Assembly (NCBI GenBank): GCA_020859985.1
Contig: JAJBVD010000027.1
Coordinates: forward strand, 15,252-79,251
From: Clostridiales bacterium
Lineage (GTDB): Bacteria; Bacillota; Clostridia; Lachnospirales; Lachnospiraceae
Length of the DNA: 64,000 bases
Direction: 5' to 3'
A program made the translations under genes and the position numbers. Below are positions 10,064-20,200 of the stretch, one piece after another (position 1 is the stretch's first letter; every line of letters starts with the position of its first letter). The notes under the pieces are model-generated. The model was not told the DNA's origin. It searched no databases and worked only from the letters and a program-made list of their open reading frames with translations.

Positions 10064-11959
10064 TCAGGCAAATGATAAATGTCCATCTGAAGATGTTTCA
10101 TCGTAAATTTCATTCAGCACTAACTCAAGACTATTCTTCATCTGTTCCGTAGTAGGACTATATACCACATTTCTCTTCGCCACTTCATTTTCAATTATTG
10201 GTGTTAGCAATATCCTTGCAAACTTCCTACGATTTTGGCTTGCAAACATATCTTTTAGTTTTTTGCCATCTAATTCGTCCCGAAGTTTGTCCACGACTTT
10301 TTCTGCTTCCTTATTATTCAAAAGATATTCCGAAGCCATATCTGTAAACACATTTTGGATAATACCAACCATTGCTTCTGCATCGTCCTCTATAAAAGCA
10401 CTGGTCACTTTATTCGCTACAGTACCTGCTGACGCGCCACCGACAATAGACCCCAAAATGCCACCAACAACTGTTCCAATTCCAGGCAAAAGCATCGACC
10501 CTGCAGAAGCTCCGGCTATCCAGCCTCCTGTACCGCCTCCTACAGTAGCAACTGTTTCTGTCATATTCTTGAACATCTGTTTTCCTGAAATTCTTTCCCT
10601 AAAAAGATTTGCTATATCTAAAGATGATAAAACTACAATAGATACACCGGCTGTAATCGTATTCCCCCTAAGAAGCTTAGCCGCACTTTTCATGGCAGCA
10701 GCGCCATATATTGGCTTGGTTCCGGAACGAAACGCATTAATCAACACTGCTGAAGCTTTCGGTCCCATCATAGTAACAATCGCTTCAGAGCTTCCAACTA
10801 ACGCGCTATTAAGACCTGCCTTGGAAAGCTGTGCTGCTATTATCGAAGTAACAAACGCTGTTCCTCCAACTTTAATGCCGGAATAAGTTGCAGTTCTCAA
10901 TGCATCGTCAAATTCCTTACCATCCCATACTTCTGTCGCCAAAGTAAGCAATGCAGTCACGCCAAAAGCTGATGTAGCTATAATAGTTCCATTTACAGCG
11001 TCATAAGTTAAAGACTCTACAGTTCCAGCTTTCGCGATATTTTTCGCCTGCGTGTAAGTAAAATGTCCTTTCCGAACAATATTCTTAGCTTCTTCCGGAT
11101 CCGTAACACCATTCACCTGACCATTACGAATTTTTTCTTCCATTGCCCTGATTGCTTCATCATATTTATCTGATGGAACTTCGATCTGCATAGGTTTTCC
11201 GTCTATAGTGTATCTAAATGCGCCTTTACCATCATCTTCGAAACATTCATTAATGCATCGTGAACCAGTCGCACAGTATTTTGATTGAATTGCTATACCA
11301 TCAACTATCCTGTCGGCTCCATTCTTTGCATTGTCATCCCCAACAATTTTCGCATCGTGCCCGGTAAATTTGTCATACAAATTATTCGCCCTTTCCGCAG
11401 CAAAACCATGCCCCTGACTCGCGTGAAACTTTTCTTCTTCATATTGATTATTTACCGTCTCAAATGTCCCAATACCAAGCCCGCCTGAAATCGCACCATT
11501 GCTTTTCTTCTTTTTATTTTTTTCAAACTTGTCATTACCTGCATTAGTGCAATCAAAACCTGCCATAATATCCAGAAATTCTTTCAATGGCTTATTATTA
11601 AGAAATGTGCTGTTGAACACTCTTTTCTCACCGTCGTACTGAATAATTTCCAAATCTCCGCCACTGCATAGTCTGGTTTCCTTTATATCATCGTACCAAA
11701 GCTTTTTAGGTTTTTCTAATGTTTCCAAATAATACATCTTGTCATCCGTAAATATATAGCCTGATTTTCCATTAGAAAAAACAGAAGTGTCATAAAAACC
11801 AATTATAGTAGTGCGATCCATGCCTAATGCAAAAGTTGTTAACGCTTTATCAATTATTTTACTGGGGATATTTCCTTTAATATAATATCCTGAGCATGTA
11901 GCTATCCTGCTAAGATATTTTTTCATAATCTCAATTTTTTTCTCATGGACTGTGCCCAT
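10064..11959 (-). CDS. 631-aa protein: N-terminal PH-like region, central conserved 'NGADRIVDGIAIQSKY' module, hydrophobic/glycine-zipper C-terminal half; last gene of the Ter operon
   Basis: Long intact ORF; 'GYIFTDDKMYYLETLEKPKKLWYDDI', 'AERANNLYDKFTGHDAKIVGDDNAKNGADRIVDGIAIQSKYCATGSRC', 'GGGTGGWIAGASAGSMLLPGIGTVVGGILGSIVGGASAG'. Confidence 0.8.
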   Translation of the reverse strand: MGTVHEKKIEIMKKYLSRIATCSGYYIKGNIPSKIIDKALTTFALGMDRTTIIGFYDTSVFSNGKSGYIFTDDKMYYLETLEKPKKLWYDDIKETRLCSGGDLEIIQYDGEKRVFNSTFLNNKPLKEFLDIMAGFDCTNAGNDKFEKNKKKKSNGAISGGLGIGTFETVNNQYEEEKFHASQGHGFAAERANNLYDKFTGHDAKIVGDDNAKNGADRIVDGIAIQSKYCATGSRCINECFEDDGKGAFRYTIDGKPMQIEVPSDKYDEAIRAMEEKIRNGQVNGVTDPEEAKNIVRKGHFTYTQAKNIAKAGTVESLTYDAVNGTIIATSAFGVTALLTLATEVWDGKEFDDALRTATYSGIKVGGTAFVTSIIAAQLSKAGLNSALVGSSEAIVTMMGPKASAVLINAFRSGTKPIYGAAAMKSAAKLLRGNTITAGVSIVVLSSLDIANLFRERISGKQMFKNMTETVATVGGGTGGWIAGASAGSMLLPGIGTVVGGILGSIVGGASAGTVANKVTSAFIEDDAEAMVGIIQNVFTDMASEYLLNNKEAEKVVDKLRDELDGKKLKDMFASQNRRKFARILLTPIIENEVAKRNVVYSPTTEQMKNSLELVLNEIYDETSSDGHLSFA

Positions 11960-12044
11960 AAAAGCCTCCCGAATTATTATTATCTCTTCAAAATCAGAAA
12001 AAAAAACGGTCAGTATTTTAAATATAAGCGCATTGGACTAATTG

Positions 12045-12272
12045 TTATTTTTCATTTGTAAAAAGTCTATACACAAGGCCAGGTATGAACATTACTCCAA
12101 TAAGTATCAGAGCAACACCGAAAACCAAAGAATCATTTCCTTCAATAATCCAAAAATGTGGGCGAAAACAACATAAAACGATACCCGCTGCCATAAAAAC
12201 AAGTATTATCAATGCTAACACCAGTTCGTCTTTCTTAGTAGACCTGTCATTCTTTAATAAACTAAATCTCAT
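12045..12272 (-). CDS. Small membrane protein (two predicted TM helices)
   Basis: 75 aa; LVLALIILVFMAAGIVLCCF and LVFGVALILIGVMFIPGLVY hydrophobic segments; co-oriented in the operon. Confidence 0.6.
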   Translation of the reverse strand: MRFSLLKNDRSTKKDELVLALIILVFMAAGIVLCCFRPHFWIIEGNDSLVFGVALILIGVMFIPGLVYRLFTNEK

Positions 12273-12354
12273 ATATGTATACCACCTTTCTTTGCCTTGG
12301 TCAAATCTCTTTCATATGCAGTTTTACTCTATATAAGCTTCAAAATTCCAAATC

Positions 12355-13419
12355 TCACATATCGGCGAGTTGACGAATAATACCAACCGTCTTATAATTC
12401 CCCAAATCGAGCTCGCTGATTTCCACACAAACCTTCTTTTCTGAGGCCAATTGAATAATATGATCCAGTTCAGGTGAGTTCTGATAACGCTTGTTTATCA
12501 GTATTTTCCATGGTATTCTACGTAACAAAACCCTTGTTGTCTCTCCAATTCCCGGCTTTATATAATTGATATCTCCTATATCGTATCTTTCAGCTATCTT
12601 ACTGACGACTTTTATACCGGAAACTGTTTTCCAATCATATGAAGTTTTCTCTTTACAATTTTTATTTGAAAAAAAACGTTCAATCTGTTCAATAAATCCC
12701 CTTGAAAGATCCTCATTTTCCAATTCTTCATAATAAACAGCGCCATGGAAATCATCAGGTGAAATAATATCTCCGCGCAGAAAAGTACGGCTAATCAATC
12801 CGGTAACAACTGCATTCAAACAGGAACTGGGGATTAAAATATCTTCTCGCGTTCCATATCGCTCCGTAATATTTGCCGGGTCAGACACCACCGCAAGACA
12901 CGGATCAACATCAGGATATCTCTTTAATTCTTTGAAAAGTTCTCTGGTAATTGCGCCCTTTCCGATCCATCCGTCCAGGAATTGAATTTCGTTTGCTTCA
13001 TGCCTGTTAAGAATATATTTTATAGCATTATGGTCAATTCCTTTTCCACGAATAATTGAAATAGAGTAATGTGTCACTCGGCATTCTCTGAATTTTTCCA
13101 GATAATGTTTTACTAAAATTCCAATCGGTAAACCAGCTCTGGCCAATGAAACCAGTACAATTTTCTTACCTTTATTTATATAAATCTTTTCAGCCATATT
13201 AGAAATTGCTTTCGCTGTAGATTCCGCATATAAAGACAATGCGTTTCTATAAGCAAGCATATATTTTTCACTGGGTTTATACTCAAGAGGTATCATTTCG
13301 CTGTAATGCATACCCATTTGTATCTTTTTTTCTCGAACACTTGCTGGAAGGGGCTGAACAAGTCCGGTAATATCTTTCAGCAAAATTTCAACATCATCAG
13401 AAGAATAACTGCTTTTCAT
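12355..13419 (-). CDS. StiP-type/PRTase_1 protein with C-terminal PELOTA-like RNA-binding domain (Ter-associated)
   Basis: 'KKIVLVSLARAGLPIGILVKHYL', 'YSISIIRGKGIDHNAIKYIL', 'FLDGWIGKGAITREL', and C-terminal 'GIGETTRVLLRRIPWKILINKR...LASEKKVCVEISELDLGNYKTVGIIR'. Confidence 0.8.
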   Translation of the reverse strand: MKSSYSSDDVEILLKDITGLVQPLPASVREKKIQMGMHYSEMIPLEYKPSEKYMLAYRNALSLYAESTAKAISNMAEKIYINKGKKIVLVSLARAGLPIGILVKHYLEKFRECRVTHYSISIIRGKGIDHNAIKYILNRHEANEIQFLDGWIGKGAITRELFKELKRYPDVDPCLAVVSDPANITERYGTREDILIPSSCLNAVVTGLISRTFLRGDIISPDDFHGAVYYEELENEDLSRGFIEQIERFFSNKNCKEKTSYDWKTVSGIKVVSKIAERYDIGDINYIKPGIGETTRVLLRRIPWKILINKRYQNSPELDHIIQLASEKKVCVEISELDLGNYKTVGIIRQLADM

Positions 13420-14586
13420 TTATTCCTGGCAAACCAAACAAAAAAAATCACATTCAGTCTGCCGTAACACCTCCTTTAATCTTTCGCAGGCACAGGTTAT
13501 AGATATATGGGCATCTGTGATTACCATGACATAATCATATTTAATCAAATTATACACATATGTTATCCTTTCCGAATCATACATACTTACCGCATGACAA
13601 CGGCTGAACAAAGGGTATCCATTAATATCACTGGTTCTAATTGGACTCCTTGTCGTCGCATGAAACATAACGTTTATTTCGGGAAAATGACTATGTATTT
13701 CTTCAGCAATCTTCAAAGGTAAAAACATAAACTCTTCTGTCCCTAAAACAAGTACATTCTTCACTTTTTCAGAAAAATCAACTTTCGAGAGGACTTTCTC
13801 TATATAATTATCCACGTCATTTATTAGAGCACTTCTTTTTTGCAGGAATCTGAAATTATAGTTACTAACATTCACAGTCTCTATTTCAGGAAAAAAATGT
13901 GTCGTATAATATTCAGTAGTACTATCGGATTTTCTTGAATTTAGAAGATTATTTTTTTCGAATAAAGAATTAAATTCATCAATTCGATCTAAACCGTAGT
14001 TATTTGGCATTCTGCATACATATAAACATTCGATCCGGTATTCTCTTTCAAATTGTGAAATACGTTCATCAGTCATACTGTTCAAAATAGATATAATACT
14101 AAATTTCCCTTTAAATTCTGAGAATCTATCCTTTATTTCACCTATAAGATGAAATATTGTATTTCCAGTAGTCACTTCATCATCAACAAACAAAATCCTG
14201 TCAACATTTCCAATGATCTGCTCATATCCATTAATTATTAATGATTGTTCTGTAGCATGAGAATGATCTTCCGTAAAATTCAAATACTCCGCCATTGCAT
14301 ACTTTTCCCTTGTAGTCTGGCTACAATATTGTACTGAAGATGAATAATAGGCAATCCCATTTCCCACAGCAGTTGCTGTTTCAGCAAAAGCAATCAAAAG
14401 AATCCTATCTTCCGAATATTTTTCATCTATCATATCAGCCATATATCTGAAAAGGCATAGCGGCTTTTCTGGCGCAACAGGAATATGTTTTCCCTGTAAA
14501 GGATTTACATATAAAAATGGACGTTTATTATTATTATCTCTACAAGCAACCCGTACAAGTTCATCCATTGAATATTGATTTTTCAT
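13420..14586 (-). CDS. Phosphoribosyltransferase (PRTase_2) with TRSP domain, Ter-associated
   Basis: PRPP-binding 'ILFVDDEVTTGNTIFHLIGEI', and 'MFHATTRSPIRTSDINGYPLFSRC' (TRSP signature). Confidence 0.82.
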   Translation of the reverse strand: MKNQYSMDELVRVACRDNNNKRPFLYVNPLQGKHIPVAPEKPLCLFRYMADMIDEKYSEDRILLIAFAETATAVGNGIAYYSSSVQYCSQTTREKYAMAEYLNFTEDHSHATEQSLIINGYEQIIGNVDRILFVDDEVTTGNTIFHLIGEIKDRFSEFKGKFSIISILNSMTDERISQFEREYRIECLYVCRMPNNYGLDRIDEFNSLFEKNNLLNSRKSDSTTEYYTTHFFPEIETVNVSNYNFRFLQKRSALINDVDNYIEKVLSKVDFSEKVKNVLVLGTEEFMFLPLKIAEEIHSHFPEINVMFHATTRSPIRTSDINGYPLFSRCHAVSMYDSERITYVYNLIKYDYVMVITDAHISITCACERLKEVLRQTECDFFCLVCQE

Positions 14587-14590
14587 ATTT

Positions 14591-15562
14591 TTAGATCACC
14601 CCATATATTTCTGCCAATATCATCACCTTTTTTGCCCACCGAGTATGAGTTTTCACTTCATTCATACGCTCTCCATTTGAGCTTTTTCCAACTAAAAGTT
14701 CCGAATCATTCCAGCTGATAATCGTCCTCGCATCTATATAATCTTTTATTGAGACTTTCAATGCTTCATTCACAATACCAATCTGCTTTGGATGAATAAC
14801 TGTCTTTCCTATAAATCCATTCAATCTATCCAATTTTAATTCACGTCTAAGCCCTGCTTCCCATTCATTATTCTCCCCGAAAAAAAATTCCCACACCGGT
14901 GCTGATATGACATACTCATTCAAAAAAAACGTCAAAATATCGCTCATAAGAAGAGCAACAGGTAAAATGTCATAAATTGTTTCATCACAATGTCTTCTTA
15001 CAGAAAAATGATTGCAAAAATCATTACCGCCAACTCTTACATTTAGCACGTAATCCCTGATAGAATCTATTTTTTCTTTCAGATAACACAGGGCAGCTTT
15101 TCTTGTTTTGTAATCTGCTATATCTTTGCTTTCCAGAATTGGCATACAATATATTTTTTTCACTGACCTTTTATTGATTTCCTCAATACAAAGATTGTAT
15201 TCGGAAGAAGTTTCAGTAGAATACTTAGGAAGCACAAATCCTGTTAAAACATCGGAATATGCCTCAGTTTTTTGATATATCCTATACATCTGTTTTGCAT
15301 TTCTTACTCGTATAAATATATACGGCATAAAAAAATCATGATTTCCCAATTGTTCTTGCAATGTGGCCAGAGTTTTTATAATCTGTTGTTCCGCAGCTTC
15401 TATCATATAATCTGCAATCGTATCTTCACAGCAAAGAGCTAATGAGAAATTATTTCCAATTTTACCTTTTATAATGTCCTGAGCTATTTTACTGTTTGTC
15501 CCTGGCGTATACAGCAACGGTCCTATTCCATATTTCAATTTCAATTCTTCATTTATTATCAA
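14591..15562 (-). CDS. HpcH/HpaI aldolase / citrate lyase (CitE-like) family protein, Ter-associated
   Basis: 'LLYTPGTNSKIAQDIIKGKIGNNFSLALCCEDTI', 'IFIRVRNAKQMYRIYQ', 'NGFIGKTVIHPKQIGIVNEALKVS'. Confidence 0.82.
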   Translation of the reverse strand: MIINEELKLKYGIGPLLYTPGTNSKIAQDIIKGKIGNNFSLALCCEDTIADYMIEAAEQQIIKTLATLQEQLGNHDFFMPYIFIRVRNAKQMYRIYQKTEAYSDVLTGFVLPKYSTETSSEYNLCIEEINKRSVKKIYCMPILESKDIADYKTRKAALCYLKEKIDSIRDYVLNVRVGGNDFCNHFSVRRHCDETIYDILPVALLMSDILTFFLNEYVISAPVWEFFFGENNEWEAGLRRELKLDRLNGFIGKTVIHPKQIGIVNEALKVSIKDYIDARTIISWNDSELLVGKSSNGERMNEVKTHTRWAKKVMILAEIYGVI

Positions 15563-15568
15563 CTTTTT

Positions 15569-16369
15569 TTATCTTCCCCGTTCTTTTATTTCATATAGCG
15601 TGTTATATATTGTATTCGAAAACATTTTTTCCGAAGCATAAACCATGTTTTTGTTCTGACATATGATTCTCAATTTTTCCAAAGCAATCCCGTAATCTAC
15701 CATATCAAACATAGAAATATCCTGAAAGCTATCACCTGCAGCAACAGTAATATTCATATCATTTAATTCCTTATACCGCTTTATGGCAAGCCCTTTATTT
15801 ATCGATTTGCATATAACATAAACCTTCCTTTCATCTGAATAGATATCTACTGAGTCCTGATTTAAAATGACACTCAGGTAATTATGTATATTCTCAACTT
15901 GCATATTCAATAAAGGGCTACTATGCGCATCTTTATCTTCTCCCTTCCCTACAACTGCATAAAGATAGAAAGGTTCTACATAGTGAATTTTTTCAACCGG
16001 AAGAAAAGCCGTCAGGATATCATATGCTTTTGCTATTTCTGGCTGCTGATATTCAGAAATAGCCATCGTCTTTTCTTTCCATTTTGAATCTTCTATCCCA
16101 TGATCCAAAAAAATTCCCCCATTGCAAACAAAAGCTCTGTCACATCCCAACTCTTTCAATAGAAAAATCCGCCGAAACTGTTCTGCTGTTCTGGACGTTA
16201 CCGGAACAATTGTAAAAAATCTATCTTCTTTCAAAAACAAATATAGAGCCTCCGGCATATAGCTTTGTTCTTTCCCATTCAATCGTTCTGCCAAAACCAT
16301 ATCAGAGCCAGTTGTTCTTCTGTGCGAATAAATCAAAGTATTATCCAGATCTGTAAAAAACACATTCAT
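15569..16369 (-). CDS. HAD family hydrolase (Ter-associated)
   Basis: 'MNVFFTDLDNTLIYSHRR' motif I, 'VPVTSRTAEQFRRI', 'VAAGDSFQDISMFDMVDYGIAL'. Confidence 0.85.
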   Translation of the reverse strand: MNVFFTDLDNTLIYSHRRTTGSDMVLAERLNGKEQSYMPEALYLFLKEDRFFTIVPVTSRTAEQFRRIFLLKELGCDRAFVCNGGIFLDHGIEDSKWKEKTMAISEYQQPEIAKAYDILTAFLPVEKIHYVEPFYLYAVVGKGEDKDAHSSPLLNMQVENIHNYLSVILNQDSVDIYSDERKVYVICKSINKGLAIKRYKELNDMNITVAAGDSFQDISMFDMVDYGIALEKLRIICQNKNMVYASEKMFSNTIYNTLYEIKERGR

Positions 16370-16395
16370 TGTTTTTCCTGTCTATCAATTTGCCA

Positions 16396-17394
16396 TCATA
16401 CAATTAGTGGAAGCTCAACATGAGAAATATATTTCTCCTCATAGTTATTTTTCCAGCCTTTACTCATTCCCAACAATTGGTTTACAGCCAGATTAGGTAA
16501 ATTTACACCGCTGGCAAGGCAGGACATATGCACGCCTCCTGACATTCTTGTATTCACCTCAAGGAAATATGGAACCCCATGTAAATATTTAAACTGTATA
16601 TTACAGGGATGATCCAGCCCAACTTTGTTATAAAAGTCTCTGCAAAATTGTAATATTTCGGGTATATATCTTATTCTTTCAACTCTTGAAAAATCTTTTA
16701 CTCTAGGAAGCATAACAATTCCATCTTCAGTTTTCAGACAATCAACACTAACTTCTTCGTCAGGCAAAAATGGCATCACCATTATCGGAGAAAATATTTC
16801 TTTCTCCGATAATGCTGCAATCACATCGTTCAGGTTCATTCTGGAATTTTGTTTCCTTTGTAATGCGGAATAGCCTTTTCTTGTGTTATCAATTAATCGA
16901 TAGCTTTTACCACCTTCGTCCTGCAGAAATTTGAAACAAACCTGTTCCCCGGATGATCTTATTTTGTCATAAGCTTTTAAAAAATCATTCAATGTGGTAA
17001 CCACATAATGTTCTGGGACAAACCCTATTCCTTTTTCTTTGAATAGTTTATATGCCTGCTCTTTATCATTCAGAACAGAAACTATTCCAAAATCATCAGC
17101 CATTACGCGGATTCCATATTCTTCAAATCGAGCCTTTTGTTTACTAATTATAAGCATCCCTCTGCGGGGCAAAAAAGCATCAATTTTATGTTCCTTACAA
17201 AATGAAAAGCAATAATCCGCATAATCTTCTTCATTCAGTATCGGTTCCGTATACCATTCATCGCAAACTGTTTTATAAACTGCATGTGCATTGTCATTGC
17301 TTCCCACAATCCAAAATTCAGATTCCGATTCTTTAATGAGATTTATGATATTATATGCCGTACTAAACCAGTGATTTAGCCAAATCTTCTTCAT
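16396..17394 (-). CDS. ATP-grasp domain protein (Ter-associated)
   Basis: 'FLPRRGMLIISKQKARFEEYGIRVMADD', 'CFKFLQDEGGKSYRLID', 'MPFLPDEEVSVDCL', 'FLEVNTRMSGGVHMS'. Confidence 0.85.
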   Translation of the reverse strand: MKKIWLNHWFSTAYNIINLIKESESEFWIVGSNDNAHAVYKTVCDEWYTEPILNEEDYADYCFSFCKEHKIDAFLPRRGMLIISKQKARFEEYGIRVMADDFGIVSVLNDKEQAYKLFKEKGIGFVPEHYVVTTLNDFLKAYDKIRSSGEQVCFKFLQDEGGKSYRLIDNTRKGYSALQRKQNSRMNLNDVIAALSEKEIFSPIMVMPFLPDEEVSVDCLKTEDGIVMLPRVKDFSRVERIRYIPEILQFCRDFYNKVGLDHPCNIQFKYLHGVPYFLEVNTRMSGGVHMSCLASGVNLPNLAVNQLLGMSKGWKNNYEEKYISHVELPLIV

Positions 17395-17424
17395 TCTGCA
17401 CTCCTTGCGCTCTTATATTTTCTT

Positions 17425-20061
17425 TTATTTCTTAGAAACAATTATTTTCCTTAAGAAGTCTACCGGAATAATAAGCAAGGCCAATAAAATGGACACTACC
17501 AATGCTTTTTCGTTAAGCATCGTCGTATTGAACACCTTTCCACCAAATTCAATAATAACGGTCTGCAAAATAAAGATGGAACCCATAACTAATATAAAAT
17601 TCCTATTCTCCCCAATGTTTTCAAACAAATTCAGTTTCTCAGACCGTGTGTTTAAGCTATTAAAAATAATGGAATAAATAAAAAACGCAAACATAAATGT
17701 CTTTTTATATAATTCCGGATTCGCGCAATTAACAGGAGTAACAAAAGCTGTTATCCCACCAATATTTTCCAATATCAATATGGCGCCTAAAGTAATAAAC
17801 ACAGAGCTTGTTCCTATTGCCGATTTAATGTACCCCGTCAGAATATTATCGGTTCTCAGGGCCGGCTTGTCCTCCATATATCTTTCCAGAATTGGTTCAC
17901 CACCAAATGCCATTGCCGCTAAAGTATCCATAATGAGATTAATCCATAAAATTTGAACAATGGAAAACGGTTCTGTCCAGCCTAAAATTGGAGCAATAAT
18001 ATTCATCAAAAGTGTGCTGATATTAACTGTTAGTTGAAAAATCAAAAATTTTCCGACAGACTTGGCCATGGTGCGACTGTTAAGCACACAGTTCTTTATT
18101 GATCTCAGACTGTTATTTAAAATAATAACGTCTCCCGCTTCCTGAGCCACAGCTGTTCCATCTCCCATTGCAAAACCAATATCTGCCTGCTTCAATGCCG
18201 GTGCATCGTTAACGCCATCTCCAGTCATTCCACAAACCTGATCCATTTGCTGTGAGACCTCCACCAGTCTTTTTTTATCAAGAGGTTTCGCTCTGCTGAC
18301 AACCCGAAGACGAGGAAGCGCCTTTTTCAGTTCTTCATCTGACATTGCATCAAGAAGCTCGTGCGTTAACACAATATCATTCTTCTCGTTCTTTAAAATT
18401 CCTGCTTCTTTTGCAATTGCTACTGCAGTTTCTTCTGCGTCTCCTGTTACCATTACAACTTGTATCCCTGCTTTGTTTAATTTCTCTACAGTCTCTACAG
18501 CATCGGTGCGTACATTATCCCGTAAACACAATACAGCAAGGAGTATCGTCCTGGATGATTCTATTTTAACAACAGATAGCAATTTCATTGTCCTTTTTGC
18601 TTCAGTAGTCATTTGAGTTTCTACTTTTTGGCGATTATTAGCAGTAAATTCATATATTTCCCCTTCGGGCGATGCAAAATGTGTAATTTGATCAATTATA
18701 TTTTCTGTCGCGCCTTTCCAATATATTACGCCATTTTTCAATTGTACAGTTGCACACTTTTTTTCAGAATCAAAACCACTGATACTCTCTACTTGCCCTG
18801 AATCATTTTTTGAATCAACGTAACCATTATTCAAAGCATACGACAGCAGCGCTCGATCCATATTGTTGCTCCCGATTGCTTTTCCTTCTGAAACTTTTGC
18901 AAGATTGTTAAGCGTTATTGCTTCTATAAACTCTTCATTCCGAATAGCGTCAACGACTTTGCCATCACCGGTAATAAACTCAACTACAGAAAGTGAGCCT
19001 TGAGTTATAGTTCCAGTTTTATCACTGAACAGAATATTCATGTAGGCAGAATCAGAAAATGCAGCTTTATGACTTACCAGAATATTTTCCTTATAAAGAG
19101 ATTCTGTATTCATTGACTGCACCAAACTGTTCATCATTGGAAGTCCTTCCGGTACCGCCATAATCACAATAGATGCCATAAGCATTACTGCCTCTGCCAA
19201 TAGGAGCAAAACAAACACAATTGTTATACTTTCTGATGTGCGAAACAGTGTTAATATTACATGAAGAATGCCGGCTATTGCTGCTGCAGAAACTCCTAAT
19301 TTACCGATTCCTCCAGCTACAGCTTCCAATTTCAGGCTCGATGTATCTTTTCTTTCCTCGTTTTCGTCTTCGGTTAATGATTTGTTGATTTTACCAAGTT
19401 CTGAAGAATCTCCAATTACAGTAGCAACCATATAGCCTTCTCCAGAAGTTACGACAGAGCCCATAAACACCTTAGAACGTGAAGCATAATCCGTGTTCTC
19501 CGCTTCTGATAAATCTTTAGCAGGAATTTTAGTTTCATCCCTGGATTCTCCGTTAAGTGCCGCTTGTGATACTTTTATAGTTCCATCAAATAATATTCCA
19601 TCAACCGGCACTTTGTCTCCTGCCTGAATTAAAACAGTATCCCCTTTCACAATATCACTGGTAAGAATATTATACAGTTTCCCATTTCTTATCACTTTTG
19701 CGTAGGTTTTATTATATTCCTCCTGTAATGCCTCACTTCTTGAAGTGTTTCTATATTCTGATAATGTACTAAACCCTGTCGCCAAAGCTATCGCCAGAAG
19801 AATACTTATAATTTCAACAATATCATTTTCTCCTGCTAGTGCAGGTATAAACATGCCTAATACTGCAAGCGCAACTTTTAACAATAGAGCCGCACACAAG
19901 ACCTTAATCCAGATATCGTTAAATGCATCCAGAAACATACTCCAAAGAGATTCCTGCTCTTTCTTTGCAAGCATATTCGTTCCATACTTTGATTCGCTTT
20001 CTTTTATTTGCTGATCAGAAAGGCCTTTCACCAAAAGGTCTTTTTCTATCTTGTTTTCCAT
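17425..20061 (-). CDS. Calcium-translocating P-type ATPase, PMCA-like
   Basis: 'LFSDKTGTITQGSL' phosphorylation motif, 'VMVTGDAEETAVAIAKEAGI', 'MTGDGVNDAPALKQADIGFAMGDGTAVAQEAGDVIILNN'. Confidence 0.93.
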   Translation of the reverse strand: MENKIEKDLLVKGLSDQQIKESESKYGTNMLAKKEQESLWSMFLDAFNDIWIKVLCAALLLKVALAVLGMFIPALAGENDIVEIISILLAIALATGFSTLSEYRNTSRSEALQEEYNKTYAKVIRNGKLYNILTSDIVKGDTVLIQAGDKVPVDGILFDGTIKVSQAALNGESRDETKIPAKDLSEAENTDYASRSKVFMGSVVTSGEGYMVATVIGDSSELGKINKSLTEDENEERKDTSSLKLEAVAGGIGKLGVSAAAIAGILHVILTLFRTSESITIVFVLLLLAEAVMLMASIVIMAVPEGLPMMNSLVQSMNTESLYKENILVSHKAAFSDSAYMNILFSDKTGTITQGSLSVVEFITGDGKVVDAIRNEEFIEAITLNNLAKVSEGKAIGSNNMDRALLSYALNNGYVDSKNDSGQVESISGFDSEKKCATVQLKNGVIYWKGATENIIDQITHFASPEGEIYEFTANNRQKVETQMTTEAKRTMKLLSVVKIESSRTILLAVLCLRDNVRTDAVETVEKLNKAGIQVVMVTGDAEETAVAIAKEAGILKNEKNDIVLTHELLDAMSDEELKKALPRLRVVSRAKPLDKKRLVEVSQQMDQVCGMTGDGVNDAPALKQADIGFAMGDGTAVAQEAGDVIILNNSLRSIKNCVLNSRTMAKSVGKFLIFQLTVNISTLLMNIIAPILGWTEPFSIVQILWINLIMDTLAAMAFGGEPILERYMEDKPALRTDNILTGYIKSAIGTSSVFITLGAILILENIGGITAFVTPVNCANPELYKKTFMFAFFIYSIIFNSLNTRSEKLNLFENIGENRNFILVMGSIFILQTVIIEFGGKVFNTTMLNEKALVVSILLALLIIPVDFLRKIIVSKK

Positions 20062-20200
20062 ATTACCTGTTTCTCCTCCCACAGTCCTTTTATATACTCC
20101 ATCAATATATTCGGAATTAAAATATTGAAAGAGAGGAGCCAGCTTCTAAACTCCTCTCCCTGTCACAATAAAGAAACGCAACGTTATCTTAAATAGATTT

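Noticed and set aside
9793-10113. 106-aa minus-strand ORF between GH31 and the 631-aa gene
   Set aside because: Overlaps the end of the 631-aa CDS, no recognisable domain; may be an old insertion remnant but cannot be supported.
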